Origin: Haematococcus lacustris
Taxonomy: Eukaryota > Chlorophyta > Chlorophyceae > Chlamydomonadales > Haematococcaceae
Direction of reading: 5' to 3'
NCBI GenBank assembly: GCA_030144725.1
Contig: JASKMD010000014.1
Location: 8,396,284-8,460,283, forward strand
DNA length: 64,000 nucleotides
The translations under genes were made by a program, and so were the position numbers. The notes beneath the pieces are model-generated. The model made no database searches, was not told the origin of the DNA, and saw only the letters and a list, made by a program, of their open reading frames with translations. Each line of letters opens with the position of its first letter. Positions within the stretch are counted from its first letter, which is position 1. Shown here one piece after another: positions 20,103 to 29,658 of this stretch.

Positions 20103-22094
20103 TTAGATTTTCTGTGGGATGTGCAACCCCCGCGCAGCAGCGTACTCTTGCACCAAAGTACCGCTGCCTTCCAAGTTCTCGATAGGTTCCCAAGTGTTGT
20201 GCGTGGAGTCATAGCCGACCCACTTGACCAGAAACTCTAGTTGTGGCTTGACTCCAGCAGTCATCTTGTGGTCCATCAGCTTCTCGACTTCGTACACCGG
20301 GAGTCCGTCTTCCCATCTGTCTGGAGGCGGCGCTACCAAGTTAGGCGCAGCATCGCCAATGTAGGGCTTGACCAGGGACACGTGGAACACGTTGTGCATG
20401 TGCCATTGGTGTGGCAACTGCAGCTTGACAGCCACCTCTCCCACCATGTTGACCACTCTGAAAGGTCCAACGTAGCGCGGCTTCAGCTTACGCACCCTTG
20501 CCTCCCCACTTTTGCTTCTCATGTTTTGTGTGGACAGCATGACCAGGGCATCTGGCTCGTACTTAGCAGTTCTTCTTTTACCATCTTCTCTTGCTTTCAT
20601 TTTCTGTTGCGCTTCAGCCCAGCACTTTCTTGCGTTTTTCACAGCCTGCATGATGCCTTGCACAAACTCATGGGCCCTCGGCCCTTTGCGAGGCAACCCC
20701 TCAACAGCAGGTACCAGGGGGTGCTCACCATAGTTCAAGAAGAATGGTGTGTTCTGCACCGACTCTTGCCATGAGTTGTTAATGGCAAACTCTACCATGT
20801 CCAGATGCTCAACCCAGTCCGATTGGTCGGGGCTGATGTAGGCCCGCAACATCTCCTCCACAACCCGGTTCATCCTTTCAGTCTGTCCGTCGGATTGGGG
20901 ATGATAGGCTGAGCTCATGGCAATCCTTACCCCCAGCAACCGGCAGATCTCACGCCAATTCTCACTGTTGAAGATAGCCCCCCGATCACTCAACACGGAG
21001 ACGGGTTTGCCATGCAGCCTTATCACATTGTTCTTAAACAGTCTTGCAAACTTCTCACTGTTGATAGATTCGTGTGTTGGCACCAGATGCACCATCTTAC
21101 TCAGTCGGTCGACAAACGCCAGGATCGAGTCATACTTCTCCTCGCCACTGGCTGGCAGCTTCACAATCATGTCCATGCTCACATGTTCCCACCGTTTCCC
21201 TGGGATACACAGAGGCTGCAGTTTGCCAGCCTTGAGCAAGCAGCTGGGTTTGTTTCTTTGGCATGCGTCGCACTGCCGCACATAGTCCACCACATCCTTA
21301 TCCCAGCCTGGCCAGTAGAAATGTCGAGAGACCAGCTTCTTTGTTTTGGTGATACCCACATGGCCAGCGAAAGCATCATCATGGCACTGCTCCAGCACCG
21401 CTTGCTTGACCAGGGGGCTTCGAGGTACCCACACCTTGTCTCTTATGAACCATAGGCCTTGCTCACTGCGTGTCAGCCTGCCTTCTACCTTGCCCGACTG
21501 GAACAAGGGGTCGCAGCTGTAGCCCTCAATGATGAAGTCATGCAGCGAGCCGCCTGGAGCCCTTGCGACTTGCACTTCACTTTCCCGCATTGTTTCTTCC
21601 AGCTCGACGGGTGTCGCACTTGGGCTTGTTGGCCGAGGGATTTCCCCCCCACCAGGACGCACCGGTCCACCGGTACGCTCAGCTACAGCCGGCCGCTCTC
21701 CGGGGTGCTGGGCGGAGCATCGCTCACGTTGTTCTGGTGGCTGTTGGGCCGGAGGGGGCTGCCGAGTCTGCCTGGCTTGCTGTCGCGTCACTGCAAGCAA
21801 TAGGCCCTCTGGCCGCAGCACTACAGCACCCACAATATCAGCTTCCTCGTCACTGTCCTTGGTGGTTTCCTGTTGCAGGAGCATTGGGCTTCGGCTGATG
21901 GGGTCAGCTACGTGCATCAGCACAGCATCACACAGCGGCAAGTTGGCTGCCTTAGCCCAACGGTGCACTTCAAGCATGAACAGCTTTGGGTTACGTCCTT
22001 TCTCAGTGTCATTCACACTCCACTCTTTAGGAGATGGCATCACAGCCCTAAAGCTGCTCACCTGTGGTTGAGCCCCGCGGGCAGCACCATCCAC
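20103..22094 (-). CDS. Gag-integrase-chromodomain fusion of the Gypsy element (RT deleted)
   Basis: A 663-codon open frame. Residues ~1-60 are the start of a Gypsy capsid ([15 protein letters not shown]). At about residue 60 the capsid breaks off and is followed in frame by [10 protein letters not shown], the extreme C-terminus of RNase H, so zinc knuckle, protease, RT and nearly all RNase H are gone. Then come the integrase HHCC module (HVG...H...CDAC), the D,D-35-E core (SMDM, LSDRG, and the E of [11 protein letters not shown]) and the C-terminal module. The protein ends in a chromodomain ([18 protein letters not shown]) that in chromoviruses targets integration to marked chromatin. The catalytic triad is intact, and the TAA lies 38 bases before the foldback element. 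Confidence 0.9.
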   Translation of the reverse strand: MDGAARGAQPQVSSFRAVMPSPKEWSVNDTEKGRNPKLFMLEVHRWAKAANLPLCDAVLMHVADPISRSPMLLQQETTKDSDEEADIVGAVVLRPEGLLLAVTRQQARQTRQPPPAQQPPEQRERCSAQHPGERPAVAERTGGPVRPGGGEIPRPTSPSATPVELEETMRESEVQVARAPGGSLHDFIIEGYSCDPLFQSGKVEGRLTRSEQGLWFIRDKVWVPRSPLVKQAVLEQCHDDAFAGHVGITKTKKLVSRHFYWPGWDKDVVDYVRQCDACQRNKPSCLLKAGKLQPLCIPGKRWEHVSMDMIVKLPASGEEKYDSILAFVDRLSKMVHLVPTHESINSEKFARLFKNNVIRLHGKPVSVLSDRGAIFNSENWREICRLLGVRIAMSSAYHPQSDGQTERMNRVVEEMLRAYISPDQSDWVEHLDMVEFAINNSWQESVQNTPFFLNYGEHPLVPAVEGLPRKGPRAHEFVQGIMQAVKNARKCWAEAQQKMKAREDGKRRTAKYEPDALVMLSTQNMRSKSGEARVRKLKPRYVGPFRVVNMVGEVAVKLQLPHQWHMHNVFHVSLVKPYIGDAAPNLVAPPPDRWEDGLPVYEVEKLMDHKMTAGVKPQLEFLVKWVGYDSTHNTWEPIENLEGSGTLVQEYAAARGLHIPQKI

Positions 22095-22747
22095 GCCGTT
22101 GCCACCCCCGGCTCCTCCATCCGGGCCGCCAGGGCCCCCGGGCCACCAGGGCCGCCTGGCCCGCCTGGCCCACCAGGACCTCCAGGCCTTCCAGGACCAC
22201 TGGGACCGCCAGGACCACTAGGGCCACCAGGACCCCCAGGGCTTCCATGCCCGCCGAACCCGCTGGGGCCACTGCCCCCGGGACCACTGCCCCCGCTCGG
22301 GTCGCCCGACCCGACACGGTCACCACTGCCAAGGGAGCTGGCCACACCACTGCCGAGGGCTGAACCACTACCACCCGTGCCACTAGGGCCACCGGCGTGC
22401 GTAGGGCCACCACTTTGCACAATGACAGCAGCGGCACTGACAGGCACAGCTGAGGCAGGGCTGACACGGGCTGATCCCTGCCGGCGCTGCAGCTCCTGCT
22501 GGAGCTCCTCGAGAGACAAACTCGTCAAAGTGCCTTCCGCACGATGACCGGCCCCGCTAGGAGACCTAGGCACCTCTGCAAACGAGACACGTGCAGAGGG
22601 CACACCTAACATTGCAAGCACGTCTTTAGTAGAGACATTAGCCTGGTTCAAAACATGCTGCAATTCAGCTCTCTTAGCTGCAGACATAACTGCAGGCAAC
22701 AACGTCTTGGGCCTTTGCCCACTGGCTGCAGGCTGCATGCTAACCAC
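22058..22747 (-). CDS. Gag N-terminal region with collagen-like tract, frameshifted against the pol frame
   Basis: A 229-codon frame beginning [19 protein letters not shown] helical N-terminal part (about residues 20-90, with [12 protein letters not shown]) is followed by ~80 residues of Gly/Pro/Ser repeats ([11 protein letters not shown]). It overlaps the 663-codon frame by 37 bases, and the two continue one another if a single base is gained or lost in the G/C-rich tract near 22130. This could be programmed frameshifting, decay or a sequencing error; I cannot tell. The start is the first ATG after the leader. Confidence 0.7.
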   Translation of the reverse strand: MVSMQPAASGQRPKTLLPAVMSAAKRAELQHVLNQANVSTKDVLAMLGVPSARVSFAEVPRSPSGAGHRAEGTLTSLSLEELQQELQRRQGSARVSPASAVPVSAAAVIVQSGGPTHAGGPSGTGGSGSALGSGVASSLGSGDRVGSGDPSGGSGPGGSGPSGFGGHGSPGGPGGPSGPGGPSGPGRPGGPGGPGGPGGPGGPGALAARMEEPGVATAWMVLPAGLNHR

Positions 22748-22944
22748 GACTAGACAGTGTGAAGTCTATTGAGAGGCGAACACCTAGTGCGCTAAGCTCT
22801 AGCAGGCCATACCCAAGTCGAGGGCTGCCAGCTCGGCCTCCGCCATGGTGATTGCGTCCCCGTTCGACATGTAGTTCCTACAGGTAGTGCTGATGTCGAT
22901 GTCCTTCCAGAAATCGAGTAGCGGGGTTGGTCGGAAACCACCGC
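22748..22944 (-). other. Gypsy 5' leader
   Basis: Sequence between the 5' LTR and gag. Four bases inside the LTR the minus strand reads TGGTTTCCGACCAACC, a possible primer-binding site because it starts TGG, but I cannot assign a tRNA. A short frame ending LAALDLGMAC crosses the LTR boundary and is probably fortuitous. Confidence 0.5.
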
Positions 22945-23166
22945 TGTTGCGGTGGCACTTCTCTATTCTCGCGGAGTGACTAGACCAATTCAACGGACGA
23001 GGGCAGATGTTCGTTAGAGCTGCGCGTGCTAGCACAGGACGTCCGCCTGGGAGTCGAACCCAGCGTTTGACACCGGTCATTGGTCGTCGTCACACTCTTG
23101 GACCGATCGCGAGCGCAGGGTTACCATTACATGGCATGGGAAGCGTTCGTGCCTTGCACCGTAACA
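22945..23166 (-). repeat. Gypsy 5' LTR (222 bp)
   Basis: Copy of 14987-15208. Promoter and polyadenylation signals should lie here, but I could not define them. Confidence 0.93.
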
Positions 23167-23171
23167 CATTG

Positions 23172-23299
23172 GCATCGACACGGCGCACTTCATGACTAGT
23201 CCCACATGTCTCATCCATGTAGATGTATGTGTAAGGTCCCGGGCCGACGATGGGAAGCAGCGCCCATCATTTACCATCCACCGAAGAGACCCTGCCTGG
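23172..23299. other. Host sequence between two insertions
   Basis: Short unique stretch between the Gypsy target site and the first 84-bp direct repeat. Nothing recognised. Confidence 0.5.
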
Positions 23300-23383
23300 C
23301 CTAACAACAAGTCACGGGGCAATGCTGATGTTGGGCGTGTAGGGCACAGCATGCAACAGCCTACAACCCTTGCGCACCAGTGC
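23300..23383. repeat. 84-bp direct repeat flanking the Copia palindrome, left copy
   Basis: From CCTAACAACA to CACCAGTGC; matches 25595-25678 with about two differences. It ends where the inserted Copia sequence begins, and its partner starts at the outer end of the right LTR, so it behaves like a very long target duplication. Confidence 0.8.
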
Positions 23384-23392
23384 ACCCCTACA

Positions 23393-23406
23393 GGGTTATG
23401 GGCCCA
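23393..23406 (+). promoter_or_regulatory. Primer-binding site, left palindrome arm
   Basis: GGGTTATGGGCCCA, complementary to the initiator tRNA-Met anticodon arm, preceded by CTACA as in the other two copies. Confidence 0.75.
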
Positions 23407-23505
23407 CGGCACAATTACTTTGCGTGGTAGATCTAAAGACAGATCTAAAGACACCTCGACGCGCAACAAGTAAGTTGCCTCACGGTCAATAGCTGCCGCA
23501 AATCT

Positions 23506-24341
23506 ATGACGGCCAGCTCCAGCAACAGCGGCATCAATTGCCCCATTCTCGATAAAGACAACTTCCGCATCTGGACATCTGAATCCGCGCAGCGCTTCAG
23601 GACGCGCAAGTCTTCAGTGTAGTGCAGCAAGGCATTGCAACTGCTCCTCCACCTCTCGCGAACAATGTAACAGCAGCGCAGCAAGCAGCCCATGACGCTC
23701 AGCTCGCAAGGGTAGAAGCTGACACTGCTGCCGATCTCAAAGCCAAAAACCTCATTCTTCGCTATGTCGGCAATCAGCATGCTCGCGCAGTCGATGCAGC
23801 CCCAATAGCTCAGCAAGCGTATGATCAGATCCATGCTGAGTTTGTTCAGATCTCAATCGCTCGACAACTGCAACTGCAGTCTCAGCTTTCCCAGTTACGC
23901 ATGCAGGCCTCAGAGACAATCGCTGTCTTCTTCAGCAGGACCTTTCAGCTGCAGGATGAGCTAGCTGCAGCGGGCAGCCCAGTCACTGACTCGACTCTTT
24001 TGCTGGCAATCCTCAATGCCATGCCCCCTGAGTTCTCAATCCCCATCCCGATCCTCAAGGTTCAACTCTCTCTGGGCAATGCTAATCTGGATGATGTCAA
24101 GAAAATCCTGCTGCAATCTGAAGCTGAGATGCAGGCCGAGCAGCTGCAGCAGCCCAACCCCACCCTCTGGAGCTCTTCCTTCACCTACTCAAGGGGCAGA
24201 GGCCCTCACTCTGGCTCCAGGGGTCGGGGCTTCTCACCTCCTGGGTTCAAGGGGGGCTACAGCTCAGGTCGGGGGGGGGCTTTCTCTGCTCCCTCTAGGA
24301 TTGGGGCTCCGCAGCAGCAGGGTGACAGATCTCCTTCGTCC
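23506..24341 (+). pseudogene. Copia gag, frameshifted left-arm copy
   Basis: The ATG at 23506 opens MTASSSNSG, parallel to the right-arm Gag, but a missing G near 23573 (TGGACATC where the right arm has TGGGACATC) shifts the frame after about 22 codons. The true Gag frame resumes and is open from 23622 to the palindrome centre, with VAVFF/IAVFF-type capsid sequence, AMPPEF and the Arg/Gly tail. It lacks the zinc knuckle and everything downstream; beyond 24341 the frame reads antisense of the other arm. Confidence 0.8.
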
Positions 24342-25232
24342 CACACGGTTGCAGTACTGGCATTGGCAGGGTGGTTGGACATTGGCAGGGTGGTTGGACG
24401 AAGGAGACCTGTCACCCTGCTGCTGCGGAGCCCCAGACCTAGAGGGAGCAGAGAAAGCCCCCCCGCGATCCGAGCTGTAGCCCCCCCTAAATCCAGGAGG
24501 TGAGAAGCCCCGACCCCTGGAGCCAGAGTGAGGGCCTCTGCCCCGGGAGTAGGTGTAAGATGAGCTCCAGAGGGTGGGGTTGGGCTGCTGCAGCTGCTCG
24601 GCCTGCATCTCAGCTTCAGATTGCAGCAGGATTTTCTTGACATCATCCAGGTTAGCATTGCCCAGAAAGAGTTGAACTTTGAGGATCTGGATGGGGATTG
24701 AGAACTCAGGGGGCATGGCATTGAGGATTGCCAACAAAAGAGCCGAGTCAGTGACTGGGCTGCCCGCTGCAGCTAGCTCATCCTGCAGCTGAAAGGTCCT
24801 GCTGAAGAAGACAGCGACTGTCTCTGAGGCCTGCATGCGTAGCTGGGAAAGCTGAGACTGCGGTTGCAGTTGTCGAGCGATTGAGATCTGCACAAACTCA
24901 GCATGGATCTGATCATACGCTTGCTGAGCCGTTGGAGCTGCATCGACTGCGCGAGCATGCTGATTGCCGACATAACGAAGAATGAGGTTTTTGGCCTTGA
25001 GATCGGCAGCAGTGTCAGCTTCTACCCTTGCGAGCTGAGCGTCATGGGCTGCTTGCTGCGCTGCTGTTGCATTGTTAGCGAGAGGTGGAGGAGCAGTCGC
25101 AATGCCTTGCTGCACTACACTGAAGACTTGCGCGTCCTGAAGCGCTGCGCGGATTCTGATGTCCCAAATGCGGAAATTGTCTTTATCGAGAATGGGGCAG
25201 TTGATGCCGCTGTTGCTGGAGCTGGCCGACAT
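24264..25232 (-). pseudogene. Copia gag, right-arm copy, truncated in the zinc knuckle
   Basis: A 322-codon frame whose first ~280 codons are a UBN2-type copia Gag (start MSASSSNSG; DKDNFRIWDIRIRAAL; AMPPEFSIPI). It reaches CQYCNRVG, the first half of a zinc knuckle, then crosses the palindrome centre near 24396 and continues as antisense of the left arm. Without the knuckle, protease and pol it cannot be autonomous. About half the length of an intact Gag-protease region; the homologous frame at 1-1864 shows what is missing. Confidence 0.85.
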
Positions 25233-25331
25233 AGATTTGCAGCAGCTATTGACCCTGAGGCAACTTACTTGTTGCGCGTCGAGGTGTCTTTAGATCTGTC
25301 TTTAGATCTACCACGCACAGTAGTTGTGCCG

Positions 25332-25345
25332 TGGGCCCATAACCC
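25332..25345 (-). promoter_or_regulatory. Primer-binding site, right palindrome arm
   Basis: GGGTTATGGGCCCA on the minus strand, directly inside the LTR end CTTCTACA. Confidence 0.8.
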
Positions 25346-25594
25346 TGTAGAAGAGCGTGGGACAGACGAGACACCAGACGAGGGTTGTTACAGTGAGAGC
25401 CTAGAACAAGACACAGAGGCAGGCTCTCATACCTGTAGAAGAGCGTGGGACAGACGAGACACCAGACGAGGGTGCCGAGACAAGCCTGTCACCACGCTAA
25501 GTACTTCCTACTCACACTACGTCACTCAGATGCTGGGCAGTTGTATCCATCACCGGTGTCTGCCAAGATTCGCACCGGGGCAAGGTTCCCAACA
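25346..25594 (-). repeat. Copia LTR (249 bp) with an internal duplication
   Basis: Minus strand: TGTTGGGAACC start, CTTCTACA end. It aligns with the 161-bp LTR at 1963-2123 but is ~88 bp longer: a ~40-bp block (GTAGAAGAGCGTGGGACAGA on the plus strand and its continuation) occurs at 25345-25385 and again at 25433-25472, separated by ~47 bp that begin and end with the inverted pair GAGAGCCT/AGGCTCTC. Confidence 0.8.
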
Positions 25595-25678
25595 CCTAAC
25601 AACAGGTCACGGGGCAATGCTGATGTTGGGCGTGTAGGGCACAGCATGCAACAGCCTACAGCCCTTGCGCACCAGTGC
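25595..25678. repeat. 84-bp direct repeat flanking the Copia palindrome, right copy
   Basis: Starts at the first base outside the LTR and ends at CACCAGTGC, after which host sequence continues. Partner of 23300-23383. Confidence 0.8.
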
Positions 25679-25929
25679 CAGTCCTTGTGCCACAGGACAC
25701 AACAGGCCGCAGCCGCGTTTGCACACCCCTGCCCCCCAACCGTGACCCTGCCCCTGTCCTTGTAGTAATGTATGACCGTACAGAACCGTATTTGGAAACA
25801 CTGACCACTTTGAACTAGCCTGTCACATGTGCTGTTTTTTGCTGCATACATCCGCGCGATGAACATCAACAGGGACGATTATCTCGTATTTAACGGTGCG
25901 CAGACGTGGAGCTATTGACGGGGCCTAAT

Positions 25930-28470
25930 ATGACCTCACCAGTTCAGCAGGGCACGCCGCGGGGCAGACCAGCTGGCTACGCACCCTTGCAGCGAACAAC
26001 GCGTTACGAGCTATGTCACGGGACAGAGCCTGACGCAGCACGGATGCTGCGATTGCTGCGATTGCAGATAAGGAGCTGCAGGTGCTTCTGCACAAAGTAG
26101 CGAGCGAAGACATTTTGGGCGCGTCCATCGGGGATTTGTTCTCCGGAGACATCCCACTACAGTTCCGGCCACCTGAAGCGCTAGCGGTAAGATACGATGC
26201 AAATGACAGCTTGCAGTCGCCAACCCTTCGCAAGTGCCTGTTTCTCGTGCCACAGACCTCGTCGCCAATGCGGCTGCCCGAGTTGAGCTCAGCCATGGAA
26301 TTGGTACCGCACGTGGCTCCTGCTCCAATGTACCCTCCGCCACCGCCCTCCAATTTTTCTGGGGGCTATCCCGGGCTAGCGCTGCCTGGGCCTACTCCCT
26401 CCCGCCCCTACCGAGGTAGTCAGGCTGAGGCATGTGCTCTACTCTGCTCTACGCCCTTACTATGCTTGCAAACCCTGGTGCGCAGTGAATCAAGAGAAGC
26501 CACAGATCAGCCACTCTACAGTGGAAAAGCAACGGCGCGACCGCATCAATTCCCTCATTGATGAGGTGGGTCCCTGTTACACAGCTTACACTTGCGACTG
26601 AGCAGTCGATGCAGTGCATAAAAACGCTTGTAAGTGTGATCAAGTGTCAAACTGCACGCTACGGCGCCCAAGAGCATGGACACCATCCTGGCCATAGCGT
26701 GCCACTTAACAATGGAACAACTGAACTCTGTCTTGAGTGCATGTTTAGAAGCATGCATGCATGGATGCATGGGTGGACCACCTTTTAGCTGCGAGAGCTG
26801 GTGCCCCCTCAAAAGGGCAGCCAGGCAGCGCCCTCCACGGCTGGACTGAACGCAAAGGATGCGGCGGCGGCAGCAGAGGCGCGCAGACCCAAGCATGTGG
26901 TGCTGGCGGACACCATCGCTCTGCTGAAGCAGCTGCACCTGCACAGGGTAGGGGGGAGGTAGGAGGAGGGGGAGAAGGGTGGGGGGGAAAAGGGAGAGGA
27001 AAGGAGGAGGGAGGAGAGGAGGAGGGAGGAAAGGAGGAGGGAGGAGAGGAGGAGGGAGGAGAGGGGAGAGGGGGAGGGGAGAGAGGAGGAGAAGGGGAAT
27101 TGAAGGAGAGGGTTGGGGCAAGGTTGATGACTGGGGAGGGGTTACTCAGAGGGTGGGAGTGGAGGGAGGGATGGGTGGGCCATGCGCTGGGGTGCAGGGT
27201 AAGGTGTAGGCTAGGCACACTGCCCCTCTCCTCCCTGCCCTCGGCACTCGCACTCCAGTGTAAACGCTCCTGACAGTGGTGGCATCAGCAAGGCCAGCTG
27301 GATGCAGTTCAGCACAATGTCCTGTTCCTGTTTGGCACAGATCAACTCACTCCACAACCCATGTTGTGAGACCCACGTTGATACTATGCCTCCAAAGCCA
27401 ACCTCAACAAACTTCACCTCAAACCCCACCCATGACCCCACACCTGCTGCAGCCCCTGCCGCTGGCCCTGCTCTTGGCCCTGACCTTATCGCACCCATGG
27501 CCCTGCAGGGGTCCTTGTCCCTTGCCTCTCCCCCCGCTGCCCCCTGGCCCAATGGAGCAGGTGCCGGTGCAGCCCACATGCCGCCCCTCAGCCTCCAGCA
27601 CAGCCTGCTGCCCGGCCAGCCAGCCTTTGCCCAGCAGGCTGTGGGCCTTGCAGGCATGGGCCTGCAAGGGCTGGGCCAGGGGCTGGGGCTGGGCGCTCAA
27701 GCCAGCCTGGCAGGGCCTGCGTCCCACTCAACCGCTTTCCTAGGCTCCAGCCCTGCCTGCCTGCCTGAGTGCCCACCCCCTTGCCCCCGGGCAGCAGCCC
27801 CCAGCACCATCTCCACGGCCCCCTCCCCCCGGGCCCAGGGCCCCCCGTCCAACTCAGGCTCCATCTCACTCGACGCTTCCCTGGCTAAGGCCGCAGACCC
27901 AGCTGGCTTGAGGCCCAACACCCCAGGCCCAGGGCCCTGCCCCTTTCCCCGAGCTGCCAGCGGGTCAGGCGCCCAGGGGGAGGCAGCGGGGGGAGGGAGG
28001 CGGCAGGGGGGCCGCGCCTGCAGTTCAGGCACTGGGGCGGGCAGCTGGCCAGGGGAGGAGCCACCGGGCCCTAGGCCTCTGCTGCCGCTGCCCATGGCCC
28101 TGGACCCCAGCAGCCACCTCGACCCCAGCACTTGTGCAGCGGCAGGGGCGCGGGGCCCTTGGGCGGTGCCACCTGCACCCCAGCCCCTGTCCACCTGTTG
28201 CTTGGGCGGGGCAGGTCTGCCAGCACGGCAGTCTGGGGGGGTCAGTGGCAGTAGCAGCGAGCCGGCTGCCTGGGCTGGGCAGCAGAGGGAGGTGGGGGAC
28301 GAGGTGGGGGCGGGGGGCAATGTGCTGGGCACTTCCCATGGCAGCGGGTCACACAGCAACAGTAACGACAGCCGCGGCTCACTGGACAGGTGAGGGGCCA
28401 GAGGGGGCAGAGGGAGGGCACAGGGGGGAGGGGGGGGGGGGGGGTGTTTTGGGCAGGGGGCAAGGATGAG

Positions 28471-28525
<55 letters not shown>

Positions 28526-29658
28526 ACTGACTGACTGCCTGACCGCCCGCTGGCCCGTCAGACCATGTCACCCTGCCTGCCTGCCTTTCCCCTTCCCCGG
28601 CCCTGCCCGCCCTGATCACAGCGCCAAGGAGGATGTGAGGGACACTGCCCCCACCAGCCACACCACCTACTCAGGACCTGAGCTGCCAGTGGTGAGCCAC
28701 CTTCACACCTCTGTCGCCTGGCCAGCACCGCCACTGACGCCACTGACGTTGCTGCTGCTGCTGCCCACCCGCCCGCCTGCCTGCCCGCCCGCCCGCCTGC
28801 CTGCCTGCCCACCAGCCCGCCCACCCGCCCGCCCACCCGCCCGCCCGCCCACCCACCCACCCACCCGCCTGCCCGCCTGCCCTGCCCCTGGACCACCTGG
28901 TTGGCAGCTGCCCCAGCCGCCCCACCCTTCACCTGCCCGGCCGCCTGCCCCGCTGCAGATCCCCATCAAGCCTACGGCCCTGGCAGGAGTAGTGGTGGAC
29001 CGGGGCCCGGCTGACAGCCTGTACGTGCAGGTCAAGTGCCGCGACCGCAAGGGCCTGCTGTCCGACATCATCAATGCACTCAAAAAGCTGCCGCTGGAGG
29101 TGAGTAACCAGGGGCGACTTGGGGCTGAGCCAGGGCTAGGCCGGGTAAGCAGGCAAGGGCAGGAGTAGGGGCGGGGCTAGGGGCGGGGCTGCGGCCAGGC
29201 TAACAGGCAGGGCCTGGTCAGGTAGTCGGGCAGGCTAGGGCAGGGGCAGGGGGGTCATTGGGGCAGGTGGACCATTAGGGCAGGGTATTGTGGCCTGAGC
29301 CATTCAGCTGTTGCTCCTGCTGCTGCTGTAGCCCTGGTCAGGTGCCCACTGCAGGCTAACAGGCCCACTGCAGGCTAACAGGCAAGGCATAATATTACTG
29401 CCGGAACCTTTCAGCTCTTCAGCCCTTTCAGCTCTTCACCTGCTCCTGCTCATGCTGCTGCTGCTGCCGCTGCTGGTCCAGGTGCGCACTGCAGCAGTGA
29501 CCACGCAGCCAGATGGCCTGGTCCGTGACGTGTTTGAGATCTGGCTGGAGGACAGCAGCGTGCAGCCAGAGGATGTGCAGAACATGGTGCACGAGGCCCT
29601 GTTCCAACAGTATGCAGCCGGAGAGCTGGGCAAACGCAGCCGGCTGCAGCAGCTGTGA
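25930..29658 (+). CDS. bHLH transcription factor with C-terminal ACT-like domain
   Basis: Inferred exons: from the 5' part to 26415; 26486-26565; 26789-26947; 27341-28389; 28622-28691; 28959-29099; 29482-29658 (TGA). Phases agree at every join. Exons 2-3 give a plant-type bHLH: basic region and helix 1 HSTVEKQRRDRINSLIDE, a ~35-residue Ala-rich loop, and helix 2 RRPKHVVLADTIALLKQL; the E and RR residues that contact the E-box are present. A ~350-residue Pro/Gly/Ala-rich region follows. The last two exons form a beta-alpha-beta ACT-like domain (VQVKCRDRKGLLSDII; DGLVRDVFEIWLED), a dimerisation module known in plant bHLH proteins. It should act in the nucleus. The first exon is unsettled: the frame is open only from 26034, and ATGs at 25859 or 25930 need another join. 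A palindromic E-box, CACATGTG, lies at 25824-25831. Confidence 0.85.
28471..28523. repeat. (CTGC)n microsatellite inside a bHLH-ACT intron
   Basis: About 13 copies of CTGC within the intron 28390-28621. A related CCCG/CCTG/CCCA-rich run fills 28765-28885 in the next intron. Confidence 0.9.

Larger units (their letters stand above)
14987..23166 (-). mobile_element. Ty3/Gypsy chromovirus derivative, complete with LTRs, lacking RT
   Basis: Two 222-bp direct repeats (14987-15208 and 22945-23166), identical by eye, with TGTTGCGGTG...CACCGTAACA ends, bound the element. The 5 bp outside each are CATTG (14982-14986 and 23167-23171), a perfect target duplication. On the minus strand the order is 5' LTR, leader, gag, integrase-chromodomain, a nested foldback element, polypurine tract, 3' LTR. 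Protease, RT and most of RNase H are missing, so the element should depend on another for reverse transcription. Identical LTRs imply a recent insertion. Confidence 0.92.
23384..25594. mobile_element. Palindromic (self-folded) Copia insertion
   Basis: Two Copia 5' regions (primer site, leader, gag) face each other: the left arm reads plus (23393-24341), the right arm minus (25345-24396), with a 54-bp spacer. Both arms break off at the same point, just before the Gag zinc knuckle. Only the right arm carries a full LTR; the left begins a few bases before the primer site. The whole is flanked by 84-bp direct repeats. This resembles a cDNA that folded back and copied itself before insertion, though inverted nesting of two elements is possible. 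Confidence 0.75.
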
